Part shown: piece after piece, positions 28,436-36,176 of the stretch
Layout of the letters: each line of letters starts with the position of its first letter
How positions within the stretch are numbered: position 1 is the first letter of the stretch
Source of the DNA: Streptomyces sp. NBC_01485
Lineage (GTDB): Bacteria; Actinomycetota; Actinomycetes; Streptomycetales; Streptomycetaceae
Direction: 5' to 3'
DNA length: 64,000 nt
Assembly (NCBI RefSeq): GCF_036227125.1
Contig: NZ_CP109435.1
Coordinates: 4,092,001 to 4,156,000 of the forward strand
Notes under the pieces: model-generated
Database searches by the model: none
What the model saw: the letters and a program-made list of their open reading frames with translations, nothing else
What the model was told of the DNA's origin: nothing
Translations under genes and position numbers: made by a program

Positions 28436-29026
28436 CGCTCACACCATCCGAACCGGCGGACACATGGCCGTGCGCCACGCGAGCCACGCGAGCCGCGTGT
28501 GCACCATGACGACGGGGGCCACGATCGTAGCCATTTTCTGCATGGCCAGAACAACAGCCAGAGGCAGCGTGACGGAACGTGAATCCCTTACGAGACAGCT
28601 TGGTTGACATACAGTCACCTCAACAAGCGCTTCGGGCATATTCCAGCGCGAAGGAGTACCCGTGCGGGATACTGTGCGACGCTCGTTGCGGGGAGTCGAA
28701 CAGGCGGGGGCCGATCGCCCGTCCGCCCTGCGAGCGGCGGCGCGCACCGCCGGATCCGGCATCGCCCCAGGGGCACCGCCGGCATGGCTCATGCTCGGAA
28801 CCACTCGCATCCCACAGAAGGTACCGGAGCGACCCGTCGACTCCGGGCCGTGACGGGTCACGCATCGGACACAACCCGATATCAACGCACAGTGATTCCG
28901 GTATGCCACAATCCGCGACACTCGTACGACCGTCTGCACGGCCATCGGTACGGCACCCCGCCCGACGCCCCGTCCGTCACCGCAGGCAGACGCCTTCTGA
29001 CGTCGCGAAACACCGCCAAAAGACCC
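28436..29026. other. 591-bp region with little coding signal
   Basis: A possible small gene (28662-28853) is the only coding candidate. TTGACA (28604-28609) and a TGAC-ATACA-GTCA inverted repeat could form a promoter/operator for it. The rest is less GC-biased than coding DNA here. Confidence 0.45.
28662..28853 (+). CDS. possible small protein of 63 residues (uncertain)
   Basis: A GTG start with GAAGGAG six bases upstream opens a 63-codon frame, MRDTVRRSLRGVEQAGADRP onwards. Third-position GC is about 75 percent, below most genes in the window. There is no recognisable domain. Confidence 0.3.
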   Translation: MRDTVRRSLRGVEQAGADRPSALRAAARTAGSGIAPGAPPAWLMLGTTRIPQKVPERPVDSGP

Positions 29027-29947
29027 TTAGCGGCCCGCTTCTGACAGCAGGTCACCGGCGAGCAGTTCCTCACTCTCCGTGCCGCCGCCCGCACGCCGGG
29101 TGCGCACCCAGGCCCGTTTGAGCAGGAGATGTACGTCCGCCTCCCAGGTGAACCCCATCCCGCCGTACACCTGGAGGCAGTCGCGCGCGCCGCGTACGGC
29201 GGCCTCGTCGGCGAGGAGCCGGGCGGCCGCGATATCGGCCGGGTCTGCGGTGACGGCGGCCGCGTAGACCGCCGCGCGGGCCACCTCGACCCGCACCAGC
29301 AGCTCCGCGCACAGATGCTTGACGGCCTGGAAGGCCCCGATCGGCTGCCCGAACTGCTCACGCGCCCGGGCGTGTTGCACAGCCAGCTCGCACGCGCGCG
29401 TGGCCGTGCCGAGCTGCTCGGCGGCGGTGAGGAGGACGGCGACGGGGTCCACGGCCACCGATGCGCCCGGAACCCGGTGCAGCGGCGTCAGCGGATCCAC
29501 CGACCGCATCCGCACGGCCCCGCCCGCGTTCCCACCCGCGTCCCCGAGCACGTCCCCGCCCGTGTCCCCGAGCACGACGTCCGCCTCCGTGAGCCACTCC
29601 ACCAGCCCGCCGCCGTCGACGGCCGCGACGACCGTCTCCCCGTCGGCCGCGCCGGGCACGCGTCCCGCCGCGAGGTGGGTGGCGAGCAGCGGCCCGGGCA
29701 GCAGGACGCGGCCCGCCTCCTCGAACGCCAACACCGCCTCGGGCAGCCCTAGTCCGACGCCGCCGTCCGCCTCGGGCAGCCGGAGCGCGAAGAACCCGGC
29801 CGCGCCCAGCTCCCGCCACAGCGCCCGGTCCAGCCGCCCCGGCCGGTCCACGGCGGCCCGTAGCGCCGTACGGTCGAACCGGCGCGCCAGCAGCCCCCGC
29901 ACCCCGTCCTGCAGCGCCCGCTGATTCTCCGTCAGTTGAAAACGCAT
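29027..29947 (-). CDS. acyl-CoA dehydrogenase, short subunit
   Basis: This 306-residue ACAD has the alpha-helical N-terminal domain (FQLTENQRALQDGVRGLLAR), a shortened beta domain (VVLGDTGGDVLGDAGGNAGG, low complexity) and the C-terminal helical domain (ARAREQFGQPIGAFQAVKHL, QVYGGMGFTWEADVHLLLKR). It is shorter than the usual 380 residues and lies ten bases after a full-length ACAD. Adjacent unequal ACAD pairs in actinobacteria form alpha2beta2 enzymes in steroid side-chain degradation (FadE28/FadE29 type), so heteromer formation is a reasonable inference. Confidence 0.85.
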   Translation of the reverse strand: MRFQLTENQRALQDGVRGLLARRFDRTALRAAVDRPGRLDRALWRELGAAGFFALRLPEADGGVGLGLPEAVLAFEEAGRVLLPGPLLATHLAAGRVPGAADGETVVAAVDGGGLVEWLTEADVVLGDTGGDVLGDAGGNAGGAVRMRSVDPLTPLHRVPGASVAVDPVAVLLTAAEQLGTATRACELAVQHARAREQFGQPIGAFQAVKHLCAELLVRVEVARAAVYAAAVTADPADIAAARLLADEAAVRGARDCLQVYGGMGFTWEADVHLLLKRAWVRTRRAGGGTESEELLAGDLLSEAGR

Positions 29948-29957
29948 GGCGGAGAGT

Positions 29958-31091
29958 TCACCGTCCCTTCGGCAGTCCGAGGATCCGCTCGGCCACGATG
30001 TCGCGCTGGATCTGCGAGGTGCCGGCCGCGATGGTGTACGACAGCGAGGAGAGCCGGTCGCCGGCCCAGGGGTGGTCGAGGTCGAGGGAAACGTCGCCCA
30101 GGACGTCGGCGGCGGTGTCGTACAGCTCCTGGCGCGCCTGCGAGTAACTCAGTTTGAAAACCGAACCCCCTACGCCCGGCAGGCCGCCCGTGGCCTCCGC
30201 CTCGCTCACGTTCCACTGCGTCAGCCGCCACAACGCCCGGAACTCGGCGTTGAGGCGGCCCAGCCGCCGCCGTAGGGCGGGATCGTCCCAGCGGCCGCCG
30301 CTCCGTGCCGCGCGGGCGAGGTCGCCCAGCACGCGGCGGCAGGCGACGACCTCGCCGACGAAGGCGGTGCCGCGTTCGAAGGACAGCGTCACCATCGTCA
30401 CGCGCCAGCCGTCGTTCTCCTCGCCCACCCGGTTGGCGACCGGCACCCGCACCTCGTCGAGGAACACCTCGGCGAACTCGGCGGACCCGGCGAGCGTCCG
30501 CAGCGGCCGTACGGTGATCCCCGGGGCGTCCATGGGCATCGCCAGCCAGGTGATGCCCCGGTGCTTCGGGGCGTCCGGATCCGTGCGGACCAACAGCTCG
30601 CACCAGTCGGCGACTTCCGCGTGCGAGGTCCAGATCTTGGAGCCGCTCACCACGTAGTCGTCGCCGTCGCGCCACGCGCGCGTGCGCAGCGCCGCGAGGT
30701 CGGACCCGGCGTCGGGCTCGCTGAAGCCCTGGCACCAGACCTCCTCGCCGCGCAGGATCGGCGGCAGCCAGCGCTCCCGCTGCCCGGCCGTCCCCTCGGC
30801 GGCGATCGTCGGCCCGGCGTGCAGCAGCCCGACGAAACCGGCTCCCACATAGGGTGCGCCCGCCTTCTCCGTCTCCTCCAGGAAGATCAGTCGGACGGTC
30901 GGGGAGGCGCCCCAGTGGACCTCGCCGTACCCGGCGTCGTGGAGCGTGCGCTGCCAGCCGAGGTCGTAGGCGCGGCGGCCGGGCCAGTCGTCCGGGGACG
31001 GCTTCGGCGGCAGCGTCGGCAGCACCTTGCCGAGCCAGTCGCGCAGCCGGGCCCGGAACTCGGCGTCCTCGGCACTGTCCGAAAGATCCAT
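29958..31091 (-). CDS. acyl-CoA dehydrogenase, long subunit
   Basis: This 377-residue ACAD has WCQGFSEPDAGSDLAAL, SKIWTSHAEVADWCELLVRT, LAGSAEFAEVFLDEVRVPVA and the C-terminal AGTSQIQRDIVAERILGLP. It starts with an ATG overlapping the stop of the amidohydrolase (TAATG), so translation is coupled. Together with the short ACAD downstream it probably forms one enzyme. It is most like FadE29/FadE26-type proteins. Confidence 0.88.
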   Translation of the reverse strand: MDLSDSAEDAEFRARLRDWLGKVLPTLPPKPSPDDWPGRRAYDLGWQRTLHDAGYGEVHWGASPTVRLIFLEETEKAGAPYVGAGFVGLLHAGPTIAAEGTAGQRERWLPPILRGEEVWCQGFSEPDAGSDLAALRTRAWRDGDDYVVSGSKIWTSHAEVADWCELLVRTDPDAPKHRGITWLAMPMDAPGITVRPLRTLAGSAEFAEVFLDEVRVPVANRVGEENDGWRVTMVTLSFERGTAFVGEVVACRRVLGDLARAARSGGRWDDPALRRRLGRLNAEFRALWRLTQWNVSEAEATGGLPGVGGSVFKLSYSQARQELYDTAADVLGDVSLDLDHPWAGDRLSSLSYTIAAGTSQIQRDIVAERILGLPKGR

Positions 31092-32311
31092 TACTTGTCG
31101 AAGTCCAGGTCCAGCATGCGGATCGCGTTGCCCCGCATCAGCTTGTAGACCGTCTCGTCGTCGAGGCCCTTGACGTGGTCGAGGGCGACCTCCTTGGTGT
31201 GCGGGAAGGTCGAGTCGACGTGCGGGTAGTCGGTCTCGAAGGTCGCGTTGTCGCGGCCCACCACATCGAGTGACGCCACTCCGTGTTTGTCGCGGAAGAA
31301 GCAGCAGAAGATCTGCCGGTAGTAGTACGTCGACGGCGGCTCGGGAACGAGGTCCCTGACCCCGCCCCACGCGCGGTGCTCCTCCCAGACGTCGTCGGCG
31401 CGCTCCAGGGCGTACGGGATCCAGCCCATCTGGCCCTCGGAGTAGGCGAGTTTGAGGCGCGGGAAGCGGACCAGGACCCCGCTGAACAGGTAGTCCATCA
31501 TCGAGGCCATCGCGTTGTTGAACGAGAGGGACGCCTGGACGGCCGGGGGCGCGTCCGGTGAGGCGGCCGGCATCTGCGACGACGAACCGATGTGCATGTT
31601 GACGACCGTCCCCGTCTCCTCGCACACCGCGAAGAACGGGTCCCAGTACCCGGAGTGGATGGACGGCAACCCCAGATGGCTGGGGATCTCGGAGAACGTC
31701 ACCGCGCGCACCCCACGGGCCGCGTTGCGCCGGATCTCCGCGACCGCCAGGCCGACGTCCCACAGCGGGATCAGGCACAGCGGGATCAGCCGTCCGCCGC
31801 TGCCCCCGCACCACTCCTCGACCATCCAGTCGTTGTAGGCGCGCACGCACGCCAGCGCGACCTCCTTGTCGTGCGCCTCGGCGAAGGTCTGCCCGCAGAA
31901 GCGCGGGAAGGACGGGAAGCAGAGCGAGGCCTCGACGTGGTTGAGGTCCATGTCGGCCAGCCGCGCCTTCGGGTCCCAGCAGCCGCGCCGCATCTCCTCC
32001 CGGGTGATCCCCTCCAGCGTCATCTCGTCCCGGTCGAAGCCGACGGCGGCGATGTTGCGCTTGTACGGGAACTTCAGGTCCTCGTAGATCCACCAGTCGG
32101 TGGGCTGGCCGTCCGGGTCCATCGTGATCCGGTACTTCCCGGCGACGTAGGCGAGTTCGCCGATCCCGGCGGTGAGGGGCTGCGGGCCCCGGTCCCGGTA
32201 CTTGCGCGGCAGCCAGGTCGCGAAGAGGTGCGCGGGCTCGATCACGTGGTCGTCGACGCTGATGATGCGGGGCAGGTCGGTCGTGTCCGTCGTGCCTGTC
32301 GTGTCCGTCAT
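31091..32311 (-). CDS. amidohydrolase family protein (ACMSD/dihydroxybenzoate decarboxylase-like)
   Basis: This 406-residue TIM-barrel protein opens with IISVDDHVIEPAHLFATWLP, where DDHV is an altered form of the HxH metal motif with one His. It continues with VEASLCFPSFPRFCGQTF, NMHIGSSSQ, SEGQMGWIPYALERADD and FETDYPHVDSTFP. These belong to the amidohydrolase-2 family, which hydrolyses or decarboxylates ring acids. GGAGGGG lies before the ATG at 32311. It heads the leftward operon with both ACAD genes and is divergent from the acyl-CoA ligase. Confidence 0.88.
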   Translation of the reverse strand: MTDTTGTTDTTDLPRIISVDDHVIEPAHLFATWLPRKYRDRGPQPLTAGIGELAYVAGKYRITMDPDGQPTDWWIYEDLKFPYKRNIAAVGFDRDEMTLEGITREEMRRGCWDPKARLADMDLNHVEASLCFPSFPRFCGQTFAEAHDKEVALACVRAYNDWMVEEWCGGSGGRLIPLCLIPLWDVGLAVAEIRRNAARGVRAVTFSEIPSHLGLPSIHSGYWDPFFAVCEETGTVVNMHIGSSSQMPAASPDAPPAVQASLSFNNAMASMMDYLFSGVLVRFPRLKLAYSEGQMGWIPYALERADDVWEEHRAWGGVRDLVPEPPSTYYYRQIFCCFFRDKHGVASLDVVGRDNATFETDYPHVDSTFPHTKEVALDHVKGLDDETVYKLMRGNAIRMLDLDFDK

Positions 32312-32352
32312 GGGTCCCCTCCGGCCTGAGGTTCCGGTCGCGAGCCACGGTT

Positions 32353-32369
32353 TCTGATGGACCGTCAGA
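32353..32369. promoter_or_regulatory. TetR-type operator upstream of amidohydrolase
   Basis: TCTGATG-GAC-CGTCAGA has one mismatch between arms and begins 42 bp upstream of the amidohydrolase ATG, where it would overlap its promoter. Confidence 0.6.
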
Positions 32370-32441
32370 TATGGCTTCCCTGGAAGGCTAGCCCCACGGC
32401 TATGGACCGACAAGCCGACCGGCCCTACGCTCTGCCCACGA

Positions 32442-32480
32442 TCTGACTGTCCGTCAGTTGTCCGTCAGATGTCCGTCAGT
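32442..32480. promoter_or_regulatory. TetR-type operator plus 11-bp phased half-sites upstream of acyl-CoA ligase
   Basis: TCTGACT-GTC-CGTCAGT is followed by two further TGTCCGTCAG units, so the half-site recurs three times at an exact 11-bp spacing, one helical turn. The array ends about 20 bp before the GTG at 32499. Confidence 0.6.
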
Positions 32481-32498
32481 CACCGGCAGGGGGCCGCC

Positions 32499-34067
32499 GT
32501 GAACGACACCGCCCATGAGCTGAGTTCGTCCCGCACCCTCTGGGACCTCCTCGCGCGCCGGGCCGACCTCACCCCCGACCGCCCCGTCCTCCTCCAGGAG
32601 GAGCGCGCGCTGACCTTCGGCGCGCTGCGCGCGAGCGCCGAGCGGGTCGCGGCGGGGCTGTACGACCTGGGCGTACGCCCCGGCACGGTCGTCGCCTGGC
32701 AACTGCCCACCCGCCTCGAAACGGCCGTCCTGTCCTTCGCGCTGGCCCGCCTGGGGGCCGTGCAGTCACCCGTCATCCCGTTCTACCGCGACCGCGAGGT
32801 CGGCTTCGCGCTGCGCGAGTCGAAGGCGGAGTTCTTCGCGGTGCCGGGCGTGTGGCGGGGCTTCGACCACACCGAGATGGCACGCCGGCTGGGCGCGAAG
32901 GGCGTCTTCGAGGCGTACGACGACCTGCCCGAGGGCGATCCCGCCGTCCTCCCCGCCCCGCCCGCCGAGGGCACCTCGGTCCGCTGGATCTACTGGACCT
33001 CGGGCACCACCTCCGACCCCAAGGGCGTGCTGCACACCGACCGTTCACTGATCGCGGGCGGGTCGTGCCTCGCGCACGCGCTGCGCCTGTCGGCGGACGA
33101 CGTGGGCTCGATGGCCTTCCCGTACGCCCACATCGCCGGCCCCGACTACACCGTCATGCTCCTGCTGTACGGCTTCCCGGCGGTGATGTTCGAGCACTTC
33201 GCGCTGCCGGACGCGCTGGCGGGGTACCGGCGGCACGGGGTGACGGTCGCGGGCGGGTCGACGGCGTTCTACTCGATGTTCCTCGCCGAGCAGCGCAAGC
33301 GGCCGGGCGTCCCCGTGATCCCCTCGCTGCGGCTGCTCGCGGGCGGCGGAGCGCCCAAGCCGCCCGAGGTGTACCACGCCGTCGTACGCGAGATGGGCGT
33401 ACAGCTCACGCACGGGTACGGGATGACCGAGGTGCCGATGATCACCATGGGCGCGCCGGACGACACCCCGGAGAACCTCGCGACGACGGAGGGACGGCCG
33501 CCCGAGGGCATGGAGATACGCGTCGCGGAGGGCGGGGAGGTACGACTGCGCGGGGAGGCCGTGTGCCAGGGGTATCTGGACCCCGCCCAGACGGCCGAGG
33601 CCTTCGACGCGGACGGGTTCCTGCGCACCGGTGACCTGGGGCGCATGACCGACAGCGGGCACCTCGTCCTCACCGGGCGGCTGAAGGACGTCATCATCCG
33701 CAAGGGGGAGAACGTGTCGGCCAAGGAGATCGAGGACCTGCTCGCCGCCCACCCGTCCGTGGGCGACGCGGCGGTGATCGGCCTGCCGGACGCGGAGCGC
33801 GGGGAACTGGTGTGCGCGGTGGTGGAGCGGGCGGTGGTGGAGCGGGCGGTGGTGGAGCGGGCGGTGGTGGAGCGGGCGGTGGTGGAGCGGGCGGGGCCGG
33901 GGGCCGGGGAGGCGCTGACGTTGGAGGCGGTGACCTCGTATCTGCGCGCGGCCGGGCTGTCCGTCCACAAGCTGCCGGAGCGGCTGGAGGTGGTGGACGC
34001 CCTACCGCGCAACGAGACCCTCAGGAAGGTGCTGAAGTACAAACTGCGCGAGCGCTTCTCCCGGTGA
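32499..34067 (+). CDS. AMP-dependent acyl-CoA ligase (ANL superfamily)
   Basis: This 522-residue ligase has the P-loop IYWTSGTTSDPKG (about residue 166), GYGMTE, RTGDLG, the hinge GRLKDVIIRKGENVS and the C-terminal catalytic lysine region PRNETLRKVLKYKLR. It activates a carboxylic acid to its CoA ester through an AMP intermediate. An unusual insert of five Val-Val-Glu-Arg-Ala repeats lies in the C-terminal domain (residues about 440-464). The GTG at 32499 has AGGGGG upstream; an ATG at 32469 falls inside the operator. Probably the entry enzyme of the divergent amidohydrolase-ACAD module. Confidence 0.9.
   Translation: MNDTAHELSSSRTLWDLLARRADLTPDRPVLLQEERALTFGALRASAERVAAGLYDLGVRPGTVVAWQLPTRLETAVLSFALARLGAVQSPVIPFYRDREVGFALRESKAEFFAVPGVWRGFDHTEMARRLGAKGVFEAYDDLPEGDPAVLPAPPAEGTSVRWIYWTSGTTSDPKGVLHTDRSLIAGGSCLAHALRLSADDVGSMAFPYAHIAGPDYTVMLLLYGFPAVMFEHFALPDALAGYRRHGVTVAGGSTAFYSMFLAEQRKRPGVPVIPSLRLLAGGGAPKPPEVYHAVVREMGVQLTHGYGMTEVPMITMGAPDDTPENLATTEGRPPEGMEIRVAEGGEVRLRGEAVCQGYLDPAQTAEAFDADGFLRTGDLGRMTDSGHLVLTGRLKDVIIRKGENVSAKEIEDLLAAHPSVGDAAVIGLPDAERGELVCAVVERAVVERAVVERAVVERAVVERAGPGAGEALTLEAVTSYLRAAGLSVHKLPERLEVVDALPRNETLRKVLKYKLRERFSR
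33816..33890 (+). repeat. five 15-bp tandem repeats in the acyl-CoA ligase gene
   Basis: GCGGTGGTGGAGCGG is repeated five times exactly with no gap, adding Val-Val-Glu-Arg-Ala units. In-frame and identical at DNA level, so a recent slippage expansion is likely. Confidence 0.9.
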
Positions 34068-34085
34068 GCGCTGTGAGCGCTGCGC

Positions 34086-34127
34086 TGTGAGCCCTGCTCT
34101 GTGAGCCCTGCTCTGTGAGCCCTGCTC
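34086..34127. repeat. 14-bp tandem repeat in a convergent gap
   Basis: TGTGAGCCCTGCTC is repeated three times between the acyl-CoA ligase end (34067) and the EF-hand gene end (34136). Partial units flank it. It has no evident function. Confidence 0.8.
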
Positions 34128-34135
34128 TGTGAGCG

Positions 34136-34648
34136 CTATTCGGCGACGGTGAAGTAGCGGGCGAAGGCGGGGATGATCTCGGCCTCGCCGACCTTGCCGT
34201 CCGCGTCGGCGTCGAGGGCCGCGGCGGCCGTCCGGGCGACCTCGTCGGGGGCTCCGAGGGCCCTCAGGACCCGTACGGTGTCCGCGACCGTGGCCCGGCC
34301 GTCGCCGTCGGAGTCCGCGATGTCCAGGGCCGCGTGCAGGAAGGGGCGGGCGATCTCGGCGAACCGCTCCGGGTTGTCGTGCAGGCGCTTGACCGCGCCG
34401 CCCACGAACTCCTCCCGGGTGATGCGCTGGTCGCCGTCCCGGTCGGCGATGCCGGCCATGCCCTGCCAGAACGCCTCGGCACCCGCGTACAGGGCCTGTC
34501 CCTTGTCGGAACGGGCCGCGGTGCCGAACTCGGCGAGCAGCGCCTTGGCCGCCGCGCTGAAGTCCGTCCGGTCGATGTAGCCGTTGCCGTCCCGGTCGAA
34601 GGTGGCGAACCGGGCGGCGATCCTGCGCTCGTACTCACTGCTGACCAT
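34136..34648 (-). CDS. EF-hand calcium-binding protein (Cab family)
   Basis: This 170-residue protein has four EF-hand loops: DRDGNGYIDRTD (residues 18-29), DRDGDQRITREE, DSDGDGRATVAD and DADADGKVGEAE. Loops 2 and 4 have the canonical Glu at position 12; loops 1 and 3 have Asp there and probably bind calcium more weakly or prefer magnesium. It fits the Streptomyces Cab proteins; from memory, CabD of S. coelicolor lies in a similar neighbourhood. Cytosolic calcium sensor or buffer. The gene is probably monocistronic. Confidence 0.9.
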   Translation of the reverse strand: MVSSEYERRIAARFATFDRDGNGYIDRTDFSAAAKALLAEFGTAARSDKGQALYAGAEAFWQGMAGIADRDGDQRITREEFVGGAVKRLHDNPERFAEIARPFLHAALDIADSDGDGRATVADTVRVLRALGAPDEVARTAAAALDADADGKVGEAEIIPAFARYFTVAE

Positions 34649-34857
34649 GTCTTCTCGGGCCGCCTTACGTCGTCGCGGGGGGATATCTCGGGGGATATCA
34701 CGTGGAGATGCTTCAGCTCAGGAGCGTACGACGCCGGCGACGCCCAGGCAGCGGGAAGGTGACGCCTGTGTCAGGACCGGGTGAATTCCGGGACACGGGT
34801 GTCGCACACGGGGCGAGGGAAGAAGGGACCCTCGCCGGTCTCAGCGGTCTCGCCGGT

Positions 34858-35232
34858 CTAGGCGGAGAGCGGCTCCGTCCCTTCGTCCAACGCCGCCTCG
34901 AGGTCGCCGTAGACGTCGAAGAGGCGGCGGACGCCCAGCGCGCCCAGGACCCGGTTGACGTGGGAGTCCTCGGCCGCGCCCCGCGCGGGAAGGATCAGGC
35001 GCAGCCGTCCCCGGCAGGAGCGCATGAGACGGCGGGCGGCGATGAGCACGCCGACGCCGCTGGAATCGCAGAAGTACACCTCGGAGAGGTCCAGGACGAG
35101 ACTGTGGCGGCCCGCGGCCACCTCGTCGTGCACCCGCTGACGCAGCGCCGGCGACGTCACCAGGTCCAGCTCGCCCGACACGTGGAGCACGGCCCATCCG
35201 CCCTGCTCGCCGCCGGTCACTTTGAAGGCCAC
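34858..35232 (-). CDS. STAS-domain anti-sigma factor antagonist
   Basis: This 124-residue STAS protein has VLHVSGELDLVTSPALRQRV and LVLDLSEVYFCDSSGVGVLI, with the phosphorylatable Ser in DSSG. It should bind and inhibit an RsbW-type ATPase when unphosphorylated. Three consecutive GTG codons (35238, 35235, 35232) follow AAAGG; the third gives the best spacing. It is divergent from the ECF sigma gene and several RsbW-like ATPases in the window are possible partners. Confidence 0.85.
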   Translation of the reverse strand: MAFKVTGGEQGGWAVLHVSGELDLVTSPALRQRVHDEVAAGRHSLVLDLSEVYFCDSSGVGVLIAARRLMRSCRGRLRLILPARGAAEDSHVNRVLGALGVRRLFDVYGDLEAALDEGTEPLSA

Positions 35233-35585
35233 CACCACGCCTTTCGCTCGCTGTAGCTCGCTGTGAACGGAAGCTGCCCCTTCGCTTCCATGCAGCGCGG
35301 CTGCCCAGCGGCCGTGCCCCGAAACACTGAGGCAAAAACAGAAAGGAAGAGAAAGGAAGGGAAAGAGGCTTGTTTCCGTCACATGCAGTCCGGTTCGATC
35401 CGTAACTGTCGGGTAGGCACGGCCCATACCAGGCGCTCGCGGACAGGGGGCGCACATTGAAACAAAGGGGCGTGCGTTGTCGGACGTGCCGACTACATTC
35501 GAGGTGACGGTGGACGCAGTCTGGACACAGGCACAGGCACGAACACGAGCACAGGCACAGGCATGGGCACGGGTGAGGGGGCCGC
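35233..35585. other. 353-bp divergent promoter region between STAS and ECF sigma genes
   Basis: It holds a 40-bp purine-rich run (about 35331-35371), a SigB-like promoter candidate (35392-35416) and CACAGG-type short repeats near 35525-35570. No gene is supported. Confidence 0.5.
35392..35416 (+). promoter_or_regulatory. candidate stress-sigma (SigB-type) promoter
   Basis: GGTT at 35392-35395, 15 bases, then GGGTAG at 35411 nearly fits the Streptomyces SigB-type pattern GNNT-N14-16-GGGTA(C/T). It reads towards the ECF sigma gene 170 bp away. Confidence 0.35.
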
Positions 35586-36176
35586 ATGGCGAAGAAGGAC
35601 GCACCGCCCCGCTGGGACCGCAAGATGCAGCAGCGACTCGCACGCGGTGAGGCGGCCGCCCTCGGCGAGCTCTACGACCGTTTCGCCTCACTCGTGCACG
35701 GTCTCGCCCACCGCGTGCTCGGAGACGAACGGGCGGCCGACGGCATCACCCGCGAGGTCTTCGCCCACGTCTGGGAGAACCCCGACGCCTACGACCCCAA
35801 GCAGGGCCCCCTACGCACCTGGGTCGCCGCGTTGACCCACCGCCTCGCCGTGCAGCGACTGCGCGCCACCGAGACCGCCGCGCTGGCCGAGACCGGCCAC
35901 GGCTCCGCCGCGGCGACCGAGGAACTGGAGCACAAGGTGCGGCACGCCTCCGTCGCCGCCCGCGCCGACTACATCGTCCAGGCCATGCCCGCCCCGCTGC
36001 GCGCCGCCCTGGAACTGGCCTACTTCCAGCGCCGCGACTACCGCCAGACCGCGGCCGACCTCGGCGTCACCGAGGACGAGGCCCGCCGCCGCCTCCGCCT
36101 CGGCCTCCAACTCCTCTCCACGGCCCACGACACGGCGTCCCCAGGGGCACCCCCCGGCTACGGAGGTGCGGCGTGA
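35586..36176 (+). CDS. ECF-type RNA polymerase sigma factor
   Basis: This 196-residue sigma factor has region 2 (ALGELYDRFASLVHGLAHRV, DGITREVFAHVWENPDAYDP, LRTWVAALTHRLAVQRLR) and region 4 (MPAPLRAALELAYFQRRDYR, TAADLGVTEDEARRRLRLGL). Region 2.2 reads GITREVF instead of the common DLVQEVF. A four-base overlap (GTGA) couples it to the anti-sigma gene downstream, a classical sigma/anti-sigma pair. GTGAGGGGGCCGC precedes the ATG and supplies a ribosome site. Confidence 0.9.
   Translation: MAKKDAPPRWDRKMQQRLARGEAAALGELYDRFASLVHGLAHRVLGDERAADGITREVFAHVWENPDAYDPKQGPLRTWVAALTHRLAVQRLRATETAALAETGHGSAAATEELEHKVRHASVAARADYIVQAMPAPLRAALELAYFQRRDYRQTAADLGVTEDEARRRLRLGLQLLSTAHDTASPGAPPGYGGAA

Noticed and set aside
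29958..32348. 796-residue fusion of an acyl-CoA dehydrogenase with an N-terminal extension
   Set aside because: The extension is the out-of-frame shadow of the amidohydrolase; the TAATG overlap marks the true start at 31091.
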